Source of the DNA: Stramonita haemastoma | Lineage: Eukaryota > Mollusca > Gastropoda > Neogastropoda > Muricidae | Length of the DNA: 64,000 nt | Assembly: GCA_030674155.1 (NCBI GenBank) | Contig: CM060322.1 | Span: forward strand, 59,959,264-60,023,263 | Reading direction: 5' to 3' | Shown here: piece after piece, positions 51,330-63,416 of the stretch | Layout of the letters: every line of letters begins with the position of its first letter | How positions within the stretch are numbered: the first letter of the stretch is position 1 | Notes under the pieces: generated by a model | What the model saw: only the letters and a program-made list of their open reading frames with translations | The model's database searches: none | Told to the model about the DNA's origin: nothing | Translations under genes and position numbers: made by a program

Positions 51330-52241
51330 AGGGGAGGTACAGTATTAAAGCAGAAATGTTGATAGGAAGCGTGTTTAGAAAGAACAGCACGGGGAGGGGA
51401 TGACAGGTATTGTAAGGTGGATGGTTAGGGAGATGCTTTTAAAAGAGGGAGAAGTAGTGAGGGTGGGGTTGCAGGTATTGTTCAGGTGGATGTTCGAGAA
51501 GGAAAGGGGATTTTAATGGAAGTGGGATGGGGAGCGGTTGGGAAGTGTTAGTGTAGGGGATATTGTAGCACAGGAGTTGATGAAGGGATGTATTGGGAGA
51601 GTGGGGGGGGGTGCTACTGGAAGAGTCACAGTCTACGTTACAGTATTTGTAGGTAGGGATGAGGGAGTGTAGAAAAAGGGGGCAGTATTTGATGAAAGTG
51701 TCCACAGGTATGTCAGAGGGTAAGGGTGGGTTTTATAGAGGATGCAGCATGGAGGTATGAGGTGTTGTGGTATAGATTGAGGAAGGGTGTTTGGGAGAGG
51801 GGGACAGTATGGAGTGTTTTACAGGTATGGATAGGGTAGGACAAGGGGAAGGGGAATTCGGGACAACAGACATCGTCAGTACATAAAAATAGAAAAGAGG
51901 GCTCACTGTTCATGACAACATTCATGTTTTCTTTAAATAATTTTGAAAACAATGGGAAGTAATCAGTTTTGGAATCGAAAACTTGTTTAATATGACGAGA
52001 TACGAAACCGAATAAGTAGTCATGAAAATAAACCACCATAGAAATAATATGATATAGATAGTTTTAATTACATATTTTCATTAAAGACATTTTGGGGAAA
52101 AAAAATGGGGCGAAATCCGTTCTTTGAAAAAATTCAAAAAGATTGCAGACCTTAAAATTGTCCTAGCCTTACATGATAGGAAACAGAATCCTAGAAGTCC
52201 AAAAATAATCTTTAGAGGGGTCATTTGTGACTGAAAACTCT
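51330..52241. other. G-rich then AT-rich, no gene seen
   Basis: Many GGTATTGT and GGATG near-repeats to about 51850. No exon is supported. Confidence 0.5.
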
Positions 52242-52420
52242 ACCACGTGTCTATGTGCCCTTGTGTCCACAAGCTTTCAAACGTAACATTCATGCATGCG
52301 AAACACATACAATACTTAACACTAAATCTTAACCCTAACCTTTGAACTAACCCAGCTTTTTAACCGTGCATGAAAACACAATTTAAGCAAGTGGACACAA
52401 TGGTATATGAACACATGGTA
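52242..52420. mobile_element. MITE-like element, copy 2
   Basis: The left end has CTATGTGCCCTTGTGTCCAC and the right end has GTGGACACAATGGTATATGA. The terminal inverted repeats are about 33 bp with a few mismatches. The interior has TTAACCCTAACC, which resembles a telomere unit but is not repeated. Confidence 0.68.
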
Positions 52421-52525
52421 GATACATGATTTGTTTTTGGAAGAAAAGGGGGTTTGATATTTTAAGGAAATGCAAGTGTTCAATGGAGGGGCTGGGGTGT
52501 AGTGCGGGTTCGTATGACTAAGAAT

Positions 52526-52552
52526 GGGGGGGGGGGGGGGGGGGGGAGGGGG
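52526..52552. repeat. G-run
   Basis: More than 20 consecutive G; a likely quadruplex and an assembly risk. Confidence 0.95.
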
Positions 52553-52649
52553 AGTGGCTAAAACAATAAATAAAGATGAGGGAAGTCGGGTTTTTTTTTA
52601 AGGAGATGTGGGTAAAACACAAAAATTTGGAGTTAGAAGGAAAGAGGAC

Positions 52650-52905
52650 GAGAGAGGGGGATAATTAAAGGTGTTAACGAGACATTGGAAATATAGTTTA
52701 GAGATGGAAGGGGAAGAGAGAGGGGGGAAGGGGAAGAGAGAGAGGGGGATGGATAAAGGTGTTAATAAGACATTGAAAATATATTTAGAGATAGAAAGGT
52801 GAAGAGAGAGAGGCTGAAAGAGAGAGAGGGATAATTAAAGGTGTTAATAAGACATTGACAATATAGTTAGAGATGGAAGGGGAAGAGAGATGGAGATGCT
52901 CAAAG
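52650..52905. repeat. ~90-bp tandem repeat, three copies
   Basis: Each unit contains AAAGGTGTTAATAAGACATT, then ATATAGTTTAGAGATGGAAG-like sequence and a GA-rich spacer. Confidence 0.85.
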
Positions 52906-52958
52906 GTGTATGAAATAGGACTCGGGAAGCGACGCAGTCAGCTATGTTTTATTATGAA

Positions 52959-52959
<1 letters not shown>

Positions 52960-53050
<91 letters not shown>
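52960..53050. repeat. (GA)n microsatellite
   Basis: GA run with two GGA breaks. Confidence 0.97.
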
Positions 53051-53051
<1 letters not shown>

Positions 53052-53420
53052 CTAGAAAAAAAAGGATCTAGGGATTCAATCAGTGGGGGACGGTAAAATG
53101 GGTATGAAATGGGGAGCAAGGAAGTTGAGACTTTTTTCTCCTGTAAATCACTGTGACCACCAGACTGTCCCGTCCCCCATTAAAACACAGCAAGATTTAC
53201 ACAGGGAGATCTGTACGAGTCAGTGGGGAAGAGGAAAATAGGAAAGAAAAACCGTTTAGGTAAAAAGTGGAGGGAGGCAAAAGTGATACAGTACTGGAGC
53301 GACATTTTATGCTTCGAGAAGCAGGGATTTGGGGGGGGGGGGAGCTAGACATGAACAAAAATATTGAGGAGGGAAGAGTAATGCGTGTTGAGGTCAGTGG
53401 TTGTGAAGGAAAAAGATGGA

Positions 53421-53424
<4 letters not shown>
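53051..53424. other. No gene seen
   Basis: Unique-looking with a G-run near 53331. Confidence 0.5.

Positions 53425-53492
<68 letters not shown>
53425..53492. repeat. (GT)n microsatellite
   Basis: Uninterrupted GT run of about 34 units. Confidence 0.97.
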
Positions 53493-53494
<2 letters not shown>

Positions 53495-53694
53495 TGGAAA
53501 ATGCATGTGCAGATGAATACGCATTTGCTGGAAGATTTGCTTAAGAGAGTGTTCTCGTAGAAATGGGTGAAGCAGGGATAAGTAAGTTTTTCGGAAATTA
53601 TGGGATGAAAATGTAACCCTGAAATCTGAATGTGTCGATAGGGCTGGGATGGTGCAACTAGAAATCCCAGTACTGGTGGTGCTGGACAGTGGGT

Positions 53695-54193
53695 TGTGAT
53701 ACAGTGTGTTGTGATAGTGTTGTGATTGAGTGTGTTGTGATTGTGTTGTAATTGTGTTGTGATTGTGTTGTGATTGTGTTGTGATTGTGTTGTGATTGTG
53801 TTGATTGTGTTGTGATTGTGTTGATTGTGTTGTGATTGTGTTGATTGTGTTGTGATTGTGTTGTGATTGTGTTGATTGTGTTGTGATTGTGTTGCGACTG
53901 AGTTGCGATTGAGTGTGTTATTTTGTTGTGACTGAGTGTGTTGTGATTGTGTTGTGATTGAGTGTGTTGTGATTGTGTTGTGATTGAGTGTGTTGTGATT
54001 GAGTGTGTTGTGATTGTGTTGTGATTGTGTTGTGATTGTGTTGCGACTGAGTGAGTTGCGATTGAGTGTGTTATTTTGTTGTGATTGAGTGTGTTGTGAT
54101 TGTGTTGTGATTGTGTTGTGATAGTGTGTTGTGATAGTGTGTTGTGATTGTGTTGTGATTGTGTTGTGATAGTGTGTTGTGATAGTGTGTTGT
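53695..54193. repeat. 11-bp minisatellite
   Basis: About 45 units of GTGTTGTGATT and the variants GTGTTGATT, GAGTGTGTTGTGATT and GTGTTGCGACT, with higher-order blocks (53880-53990 and 54030-54110 share GAGTGTGTTATTTTGTTGTG). Confidence 0.95.
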
Positions 54194-55189
54194 CATGATG
54201 GACTTTTTCTTGTACAATTTGTATTGGGTTTTGTTCAAAATGCTTTTGGTTTTATGATCCACGTTTGTTTTTGGCTAAAGAATTTGAAATGGTTTGTCAC
54301 TGGAAAAAGGAAGAAAGCATGTTCAATCATTGTTAATTTTTTTTTTTTTTTTTATAGAGACTTTTTGTTGAATCTGGTCAGGTTTCTTGAGAAATTTTCT
54401 GGAAACCAATTTGAAAGAATCAATTTGTTATGGGAAATAAGTTTAAAAAAAGACAAACAACCCCCTTTGGGCTACTTTTTGCTTTGGCTTGGACATTTTT
54501 TGTGAAATCAGATCGACCTTTGTTTAGAAATGATATAGTCTAGTCGTGTTTGTTGTTGGAAGATAATGTTTTTTAAATCTGCAATTTTTTTAACGGGGCG
54601 GGGGAGGGGGGGGGGGGGGGGGGCGGAGAAGAAGAGAAAATTGAGAAGAAGAGAGAAAAGTGGATTTTTTTGCTACGACATATGAAGCTCCCCCCCCCTC
54701 CCCCTCCCCCAACAATAAGGTGCTCCATGATTGAAGAATTCACCATTCCCCCTTCCCCAATTATAAAAAAAGACATGGTCAGAAATAAGGACATTTACGT
54801 TCAAATTTGGAGGCTTGAATTTTCTCAGATTTATTTTGGTAGTTTGTAACTGGTTTAGTTGTATGCGACCATTCCAAGAAATGTCAAAATGTCCACCTTC
54901 ATATGAACAGTATAATTATGTGTGTAGCTTGTTGCCTGTAACAATACTTGATCATAACACCCTGAACGACATGGCTTAAACCATGTCTTTGACCTACCAT
55001 CTTTATGGGAAATTCTTTGACAATGGCTGTGCATGGTTATGTGGAAAACTCGTTTTAGTTATCCAGTTGATGCTGTCCATTTTGCCCCCCTCCCCTCCCC
55101 CCTATCATTTCCTGTTATTGCAAGGTCAAAATTAGTTTTATGTGCATTGTTTAAACTTTTCTCTACTTTTTATTTATTTAATTGATTTT
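54194..55189. other. No gene seen; homopolymer runs
   Basis: T-run at about 54338-54353, G-rich run at 54596-54623, C-rich stretches near 54690 and 55085. Confidence 0.5.
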
Positions 55190-55612
55190 GGGCCACTTTG
55201 TGACAGCAGATTTCTTTGCGTAAAATTCGGGCTGCTCTTCCCGGGAAAAGCGCGCCGCCACAAGTGCGGCGTCACCCATGATTTTTTTTTTTCTGTTTGC
55301 AACTGTTTTTGTTTCCCTATCAGAGTTGTTTCTTTCTTCAGAATTTTTGCCAGGGACAATCCTCTTGTTGCCGAGGGTTCTTTTACGCGCGCTAAATAAT
55401 GATGTGTAACACACGGGACATCGGTTTATCGTCTCGTCCGAAAAACTAGCACCCAGACCACCACGCAACTGTATTTGTTTTCCCTATCAGTTGTTTTTTT
55501 CTACAGAATTTTGCCAGGGACAACCCCCTTGTTGCCGTGGGTTCTTTTACTTGCGCTTTTTGCTTTCTGGGCAGGCGCGTTACCTCTAGACCCCCCAATC
55601 CACTAATATAAA
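55190..55612 (-). mobile_element. SINE-B, two overlapping copies
   Basis: A full tail and centre (TTTCTTTGCGTAAAATTCGG, GTTGCCGAGGGTTC, TCGGTTTATCGTCTCGTCCG) run to ACCAGACCACCACG-like sequence. A second tail part follows (TTTGCCAGGGACAACCCCCT) and then a head (GGCAGGCGCGTTACCTCTAG). One copy appears inserted into, or recombined with, another. Confidence 0.82.
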
Positions 55613-56154
55613 AGTTCTAGCATTTGAAACTACTTTTTAATTGATTTTATTTCTATGAAAGGATGCATTGGAAACGCCATTTGCGACTCACATGTCAAAT
55701 GTTTTGCTTTATGGCTGCAGGTATTGTTTTCGTTGCTCTCTTCGTACATTTTTCTTCATCAGTAATAGACCTTTTTGCGCTGAACCCAGTTTAGCTTGTT
55801 CTAGAATTCCAACTGAAAATGTGCGGTAAAATCCAAGCTTGTCCATCTAAAAAAGTGCGGAAAATGTTGTAATGTTTAGTTAGACAACGAAAATGTTTTC
55901 TGAACACTTGCTTTTATTTATTTATTTTTTTGTGTGCTTTTTTCCTGTAGATGATAAGTCTTGTAGAGCATTGATGATTTTTTTTATCTGTAAAAGTTTT
56001 CTTTTAAATCAAGTGGTGAACACACACCACTGACACTTGACTACCCAACTGACTTTGTTCCCTGAGAAAAGTACAAGCTTTGCACAATTCCTTTATCAAA
56101 AGGTACAAGATAATGTTTTGCATTTCTTCATTTACTTATTTTTATTTTTTATTT
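55613..56154. other. No gene seen
   Basis: AT-rich with T-runs. Confidence 0.5.
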
Positions 56155-56450
56155 TATTCTTTCATATCGAGGATAATGGAATAAGCTCTCGTGTGCATTT
56201 TTACACCCAGTCACTGTGTATATGCAGTTTAGTAAATTTTGTCATCAGTTCCCGCCAGCACACAATGGCCTACTCTTTCGAAAATTGGAGCAGGATTTAA
56301 CGTGTGCGTAAGATGTTCTGCGTGCGTTCGCACACGGGGCCTCGATTTATAGTCTTATCCGAAAGACTTTTGAGGAGAGTGGAGTCAGCACTGATTTTAA
56401 CTCCAGGGGGAAATTCCTCTTGAAGGGGATTCGAACCCGTCTGTACGCTG
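56155..56450 (-). mobile_element. SINE-A, tail t1
   Basis: ATATCGAGGATAATGGAATA, CAGTTCCCGCCAGCACACAA, GTTCTGCGTGCGTTCGCACA, GAGTCAGCACTGATTTTAAC and GATTCGAACCCGTC (B-box). Confidence 0.9.
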
Positions 56451-57287
56451 TGGCTGTAAAGAGAGCAGGCTGAAGGAAGAAGCTTTTGCCACTTCTGTGT
56501 TAAAGCATATGGGAGTTAACGTCATTGTGGCAAGGTATTTTCAAGTGGTTCAGGAATTCAAAAGTAAACAGAAGTCAATTGGTCAGTCATTGTGTCACTG
56601 CTGGTCAGAGCATTGGGAAAAGCCTACCTCTCCCTTCATCCAAAAAAAAAAGGCTGGAGTTAGGGTTGGGTAGCCGGCTCGCAGCTGAAATAAAGGATAA
56701 TGAAATGAAAACTTTCGAATGACTTAAAAACTGTTTGTAAAAGGTTGATGAAAAATATAAAGAGCAAAAGTCTGTCAAATTGAAAATCAAATTCCTTATT
56801 TCCTGTTATTCCCTTTAGGGACAGGGAGAATTTTACATAATATCACTGAATAAAATATATTCACGTGTAACTGGATATTTGAACAATTACTATGGACCAA
56901 AAAAATCTGTTTACACATATCAAACGCTTTGAACAAAATTTACTTATTTCTGATATAAATCATTTTAACAACATTGAGCACAGACTTTTTATTTGGTGAA
57001 GAAAAGAGTTGTTCATACTTCAAAGTGTTTGGATGTTTAGCGTAATATTTTGGTGAACATTTTTTAATGAGTTTTGTTAAACATTGGACGAATAAAAATG
57101 TAAATAAATTCATCCCCAATGTCACTTTTGCATTTTGTACAGTATCTTTGTCTTTGAATTCCCAATATAATACGACTTGACCAATGTCTTTATTCAGAGT
57201 TCCATTCATGACTGACTGGCTGTGTGTTTACAAGTGCAGGCATGTACACAAGATCTCGAATGCGTGTCTACCTTTTATCTGCATTTC

Positions 57288-57324
<37 letters not shown>

Positions 57325-57555
57325 GTCTGTCCGTCTGGCTGGCTAACTCCTGTCAGAAATGAGTATGCACCCTTTAGAGCCTTCGAGCAGTCCTTAAACA
57401 AAGTACATCTTGTTCCCCAAAGCATGATTTTAAACCTACGCAAAGCAAAACAATTTTTTAAAATTCCATCATCAGATTGAAAGAAGCCGGCCTGTGTGTG
57501 CTGATGCTGCCAAATTTGGTTGCCTGCTGTGGCTCCAGTATCTTACAATTTTTAC
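56451..57555. other. No supported gene; short (CTGT)n
   Basis: A minus-strand frame at 56940-57209 is hydrophobic and basic without recognised homology. A CTGT run lies at 57292-57325. Confidence 0.4.
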
Positions 57556-57965
57556 ACTTTACTTCCCTTTGAGACACGGCAGATATCTCTGCGTGAAATG
57601 TGTGCTGCCCACATCGGGGAGAGCGCGCCGCCACAAGAGCAGCGCAACTCATTTTTCTTTTTCCGTCTGCAGCTATAGTTGTTCCCTTATCATAGTGGCT
57701 TTTCCTACAGAATTTCCCAGGGATAAATCTCTTGTTGCCGTGGGTTCTTTTACGCGCTAAATAATTATATGCAACACACGGGACCTCGGTTTATTGTCTC
57801 ATCCGAAAAACTAGCACCCAGACCACCACTCCTAGTCTAATATATGGGGGGGGGGGGGGGGGGGAGTTTTGGTCTCAAACGGGATTTGAACCACCGCGCA
57901 CTTCGACCGGAGCTTTCGCTTTCTGGACAGGCGCGTTACCTCTAGACCACTGATCCACCATCCAC
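57556..57965 (-). mobile_element. SINE-B, full length
   Basis: From the left: tail (GCAGATATCTCTGCGTGAAA, GCGCGCCGCCACAAGAGCAG, GTTGCCGTGGGTTCTTTTAC), centre (GACCTCGGTTTATTGTCTCA), a G-run insertion at 57847-57865, then head (GGGATTTGAACCACCGCG and GGCGCGTTACCTCTAGACCA). Confidence 0.9.
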
Positions 57966-58156
57966 CAGCCCAGTCTGCACATCTGTTCACCAGAGAACTG
58001 CCTGGGAATGGTGTCAGCCCATGCATTGGGGAAACTAAATCGACAGTACTAGTTTACGAACAGATGTAGTGAGTTGCCCCTCGCATTAGTGTGTACTTAA
58101 AATTCCCCCAGGTAACACACATATACACATACATACTGACAATTTCAAAATGATCT

Positions 58157-58450
58157 GCTGACCCGGGTTCGAATCTCCATGAAGAGGATTTTCCCTCTGG
58201 AGGTAACATCAGTACCGACTCCGCTCCCTCCAAAAGTCTTGGATGAGGCTGTAAACAGAGGTCCCGTGTGCCAACGCATGCAGAACATCTTACGCACACG
58301 TTAAAACCTGTTCCGCTTTTCGGAAGAGTAGGCCATTGTGTGCCGTCGGGAACGAATGACGAAGTTTATAAAAACTGCGTACACGGGGACTGGAGGTAAA
58401 AAGAAAAGCACATGAGTGCTTATTCCACTATCCTCGAAATAAAAGAGTAG
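58157..58450 (+). mobile_element. SINE-A, tail t1, 5' edge missing
   Basis: Starts at the B-box (GACCCGGGTTCGAATCTCC) and runs through GGAGGTAACATCAGTACC and ATGAGGCTGTAAACAGAGGT to TATCCTCGAAATAAAAGAGT. Confidence 0.9.
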
Positions 58451-58677
58451 AAGAAAAAAAATGGGTGGCACCGATGTTGAGGCGACACAGCCGTTCTGAA
58501 AAGAGCTGCTTGACTTTAATGCCAAAAAATTGTCGGGACTAAAAGTAGTGTACAGAGCAATATAATCTTACTCCATATAATTCAATAGCACGCAATACGT
58601 GTGCGTATACACGCACAAAATAGTAGGCAGAAGGCACCGAATCAGTCTCGGCAGACTATGGAGTTAAGCTCTAGTCT

Positions 58678-58862
58678 TTAGAGCGCAAAGCCTGGGTAAG
58701 TAAGTATAGAGGGCAAGCTGTTACCCATGCAGCAGACCCCCCCTCTCCAGGCCACTGGAATGATCCATTGGAAAGGCAATGACCGAAACGAATGGTTCCA
58801 GTACCGTCGCAGGAGCCACCGTTGCCATATACAGCCCCGAGCCGCCCTGGGACTCCAACTCC
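58678..58862 (-). mobile_element. LINE 5' region fragment, copy 2
   Basis: AAGCCTGGGTAAGTAAGTAT, AGGGCAAGCTGTTACCCATG, then ATGATCCATTGGAAAGGC and CCGCCCTGGGACTCCAACTC match the reverse complement of 49320-49125 throughout. It adjoins a SINE-A2. Confidence 0.65.
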
Positions 58863-58864
58863 CC

Positions 58865-59075
58865 AATTTTTCCTCAGGGATGGTGTCTAAACACGACACC
58901 TTTGTGCATGCTGGTTATATATATATACATATATAATTTTGTCATCCACTCCTACCAGCACACGATGGCCTGCTCCTCCGAAAGGCGGAACGGGGTTTTA
59001 CCGTGTGCGCAAGGTGTTCTGCGTGCGTTCGCACACGGGCTTTGGTTTATAGTCTTATCCAAATGACTTTGACAT
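58865..59075 (-). mobile_element. SINE-A, tail t2, partial
   Basis: The t2 part is GATGGTGTCTAAACACGACA, then a TA insertion, and the centre follows: CACTCCTACCAGCACACGAT, GTTCTGCGTGCGTTCGCACA and TAGTCTTATCC. Confidence 0.82.
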
Positions 59076-59297
59076 TCAGTTTGATTTTTTCGTCGAACAC
59101 ACAAAATAAGACAACGACAAAAGGAAAGGAAATACGGGTAAAAGTAAAGAAAAACTACAACCACGCCACATTAAAGAAAGGACAAACTTTAAGGAAACTA
59201 AAAACAACAAAGTTGCAAAGATAGAGTATAAAACAAAGATTCATATTCACTTCAAGGGCAAGTTTTCATGCATGCGGGCACTATATATTCACAAGAG
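59076..59297. other. No gene seen
   Basis: A-rich, unique-looking. Confidence 0.4.
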
Positions 59298-59498
<201 letters not shown>

Positions 59499-59499
59499 T

Positions 59500-59746
59500 T
59501 GATGACCTGAGTTAGCATCAGTGCTGACTCCACTCTCCCCAAGTCTTTCGGATGAGACTAAACCGAAGTTCCGTGTCCGAACGCATGCAGAACATCTTGC
59601 ACACACGTTAAGTCCTGTTCCGCTTTTTGTAAGAGTAGGCCATTGTGTGCCGGTGGGAACAGATGGCAATATTTACAAAACTGCATACACACGGGGACTG
59701 GATGAAATAAAGCACATGAATGCTTATTGCATTATCCTCGATATAA

Positions 59747-59823
<77 letters not shown>
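59500..59823 (+). mobile_element. SINE-A, tail t1, ending in (AAT)n
   Basis: The CA run replaces the head. GAGTTAGCATCAGTGCTGAC, GGATGAGACTAAACCGAAGT and GCATACACACGGGGACTGG lead to ATCCTCGATATAAAATAATA. An AAT run of about 24 units (59750-59823) grows directly from the tail. Confidence 0.9.
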
Positions 59824-59826
<3 letters not shown>

Positions 59827-59879
59827 ACACATGCGCACGCACGCACACACACACAAACACCCCCCCCCCACACAGAACA

Positions 59880-60291
59880 GTAACACACTAAGACAAGGGG
59901 GAAGAGATGGAGGAACCCACGGCATCAAACAGCTGTCTCCGGCTGTACCAAAAATGCTGCTATGGTAGAACACAAATATCTATACACACTGACATTAATT
60001 TTTTTCTGATGGGTGGTGCAGCTCTCGAGGCGATACAGACACATTATGGTAATAAAACAGGCCCAATTCCCACATATCCACACAGAAAAAACAAACAAAC
60101 AAATAAAAAGCAACATTTAAAGTAACCCCCCCCCCCAAAAAAAAAAAACGCAGCAAGAAAAGAAACCAAAACTAGCCAACCAAACAAAAATAAAACAAAA
60201 ACAAAAAACAAGAAACCCTTCAAAAAAAGGGGTTAGGCAACAACTAACTACACCCCTACGCATCCTCGAGTGTGGGCACACAGACACAGAT

Positions 60292-60292
<1 letters not shown>
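59880..60292. other. A-rich, no gene seen
   Basis: C- and A-runs near 60126-60149. Nothing coding. Confidence 0.5.
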
Positions 60293-60360
<68 letters not shown>

Positions 60361-60387
60361 CACGAGCGCGCGCGCGCGCGCGCGCGG
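60293..60387. repeat. (GACA)n(CA)n(GC)n
   Basis: Three short runs, the last (GCGC, 60366-60387) abutting a SINE-A head. Confidence 0.95.
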
Positions 60388-60735
60388 GGACGGGTTAGCC
60401 TTGTGGTCAGAACACTGCATTCACAATTTGACGACCCAGGTTCGATTCCCGGTCGAGGGGATTTTTCCTCTGGAGTTAACATCAGTGCTGACTCTACTTC
60501 CCCCAAAAGTCTTTCGGATGAGACTAAAAACTGAGGCCCCGTGTGCGAAAGCACGCAGCGCATCTTGCGCACACGTTAAATCCTGTTCCGCTTTTTGTAA
60601 GAGTAGGCCATTGTGTGCTGGTGGGAACGGATGACATTAACAAAACTGCATACACACGGGGACTAGATATAAAAAAGCATATAATTGCTTATTCCATTAT
60701 CCTCGACATAAAAGAATACATAAATAACTAAAAAT
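60388..60735 (+). mobile_element. SINE-A, tail t1, full length
   Basis: The head has GGGTTAGCCTTGTGGTCAGA and CAGGTTCGATTCCCGG. The body has GGAGTTAACATCAGTGCTGA, TCGGATGAGACTAAAAACTG and GCACGCAGCGCATCTTGCGC. The tail is CCTCGACATAAAAGAATACA. Confidence 0.93.
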
Positions 60736-60766
60736 AAACACACCACACATACATACACACTCACAC

Positions 60767-61155
60767 GGGGACGGGATAACCTAGTGGTCAGAACATTGCG
60801 CTCACAATTTGACGACCCGGGTTCGATTCCCAGTCGAGGGGATTTTTCCTTTGGAGTTAAAATCAGTGCTGACTCCACCCCCACCCCCCCAAAAAAAAAG
60901 TCCTTGGGATGAGACTGACTCCACTCTCCCCAAAAGTCCTTCGGATAAGACTATAAACCGAGGCCCCGTGTGCGAACGCACGCAGATCATCTTGTGCACA
61001 CGTTAAATCCTGTTCCACTTTTCGTAAGGGTAGACCTTCGTGTGCCGGTGGGAACAGATGACAATATTTACAAAACTGCATACACACAGGGACTGGATGT
61101 AAAAAAAGCACACGAGTGCTCATTCCATTATCCTCGATAAAAAAGAATAAAATAA
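60767..61155 (+). mobile_element. SINE-A, tail t1, with internal duplication
   Basis: A very clean head (GGATAACCTAGTGGTCAGAA, CGGGTTCGATTCCCAG). The segment GACTCCAC...AAAGTCCTT-GGATGAGACT (split at the C/A run) occurs twice, at about 60870-60918 and 60919-60955. The copy ends CCTCGATAAAAAAGAATAAA, about 30 bp after the previous SINE-A in the same direction. Confidence 0.93.
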
Positions 61156-61302
61156 AAGGAATAAGAAAATAATCACACACACACCATGCATCAATTAGCT
61201 GGCTACTATAAAAGTACACTTTTGATTGAGTATAATGGTATTACAGAATAAAAACAACAACAAAAAACCCCAATAACAACAACAACAAAACAAGTGAATC
61301 CA
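61156..61302. other. No gene seen
   Basis: A-rich, with CAACAACAAC units. Confidence 0.4.
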
Positions 61303-61329
61303 GAGAGAGAGAGCGAGAGCGAGAGCGAG

Positions 61330-61368
<39 letters not shown>

Positions 61369-61372
61369 ATTT
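61303..61372. repeat. (GAGC)n(GA)n and (GATTT)n
   Basis: GA with GAGC pairs, then the first of about six GATTT units. Confidence 0.95.
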
Positions 61373-61565
61373 GATTTGATTTGATTTGATTTATTCTTTT
61401 ATATCGCACACGGGGCCTCAGTTTAAAGTCTTATCCGAAGGACTTTTGGGGAGAGTGGAGTCAGCACTGATGTTAACTCCAGGAGAAAAATCTCCTCGAC
61501 CGGAATCGAACCCGCGTCGTCAAATCGTCAGCGCAATGTTCTGACCACTAGGCTATCCGTCCCCC
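61373..61565 (-). mobile_element. SINE-A with internal deletion
   Basis: The t1 end (ATTCTTTTATATCG) joins directly to GCACACGGGGCCTCAG of the centre, so about 150 bp is missing. The rest reaches a complete head (GGAATCGAACCCGCG, GTTCTGACCACTAGGCTATC). Confidence 0.9.
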
Positions 61566-61646
<81 letters not shown>

Positions 61647-61650
61647 AGAT
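61566..61650. repeat. (GA)n microsatellite
   Basis: GA run directly at the head of the preceding SINE-A. Confidence 0.97.
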
Positions 61651-62427
61651 TATGGGTGTGAGAGCAAAAATTAATGCATATGTCATATATATCCCTGTTC
61701 CGATCCTATTTTCTTGTTGCTCAGTTTTTTCTTCGTGGGCACAGCCATAACATCCACACACATTATCACTATCACCACTCAACACAGCCCAAGTCATTTC
61801 GCAATGTCATTTTCCTATTCTGAACTGCAAAGACTCAGGCATTGTAGACTGTATAGGAAGCTAGTGGAGTGTGAAAGAGTAGGCTTAGTATCAATGTTAT
61901 GGTCAGTTTGTACTGCAACCCCTCCCCTTAACCCCCCCTCCCCTCACGACCTATAGGCTACCCCCACTTAGAGAAAAACTGTCTGAGAGGCGTGATCCTT
62001 TCAAAGACTTTGTTCAGAGCATGAAGGAGGGTGTGTGTTTGTGTGTGTGTGTGTGTGTGTGGTGCTTTGCCGTGTGAGTGAGTCACACACAACAGTAGTT
62101 TTTGTAGTTTCAGAGCCCTGGGTTTAGTCTGGTGATCAGACAGACAGACAGACAGTGTGGGAGAGAGTGCGTGGTTTAGTTAGTTCCCTAACTACAGAAA
62201 AACTTGGTTGTGCAAGTCCTATATTCCAACCAGGAGAATTTGTTTTGTGTCTCGAAAAATACAACTTGGTTTTTGTGAATTTGATGTGGTCACTGTGCGT
62301 TTCTGTGAGTACTGTACCTATACGAAGAGATAAAGGTAAAAGTTAGGTAATGGAAAGTCGCACTTGGCTATGTAATAGGTCAGCGGTAGAAAGGTAGAGA
62401 TACAGAGAGAGAATAAGATTGGGTTTA

Positions 62428-62462
<35 letters not shown>

Positions 62463-62732
62463 GGTTAATGTGGGTATTGACATAGGGTAGGTTATTGTTG
62501 CTATGCTCTTTTCACCCCTGTGCTTTTGTTATGTGGATTGCCTTGCAGTTGATGTGAGCAAATCTTAAGCATTTTTATTGTGTGTATAGGCTTTGTTGTT
62601 CATTTTCATTGCTTGTTTTTTTAAAATTTATTTTGGCTTTGCCTATTAATCATTACGATGTAATTCCATAGCTTGGGTATACCATGAGGTCATTTGCCTA
62701 CTGTTTATAATTTTCCACCCGGTCATACATAC
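61651..62732. other. No gene seen
   Basis: Holds a short GT run (about 62037-62061), a short GACA run near 62138 and a T-run of about 29 at 62431-62459. No exon is supported. Confidence 0.5.
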
Positions 62733-63030
<298 letters not shown>

Positions 63031-63054
63031 CAAGTGAAGTTATATAATTTATTT

Positions 63055-63412
<358 letters not shown>

Positions 63413-63416
<4 letters not shown>

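Noticed and set aside
52325..52350. Telomere-like TTAACCCTAACC
   Set aside because: Only about two units, within a MITE-like element, so not a telomere.
56940..57209. Minus-strand frame with a hydrophobic and basic peptide
   Set aside because: Vaguely like a LINE C-terminus, but no motif is firm enough to name it.
60767..60845. tRNA gene
   Set aside because: Boxes A and B are present but no cloverleaf can be closed, and the segment continues as SINE-A. The same holds for the other SINE heads.
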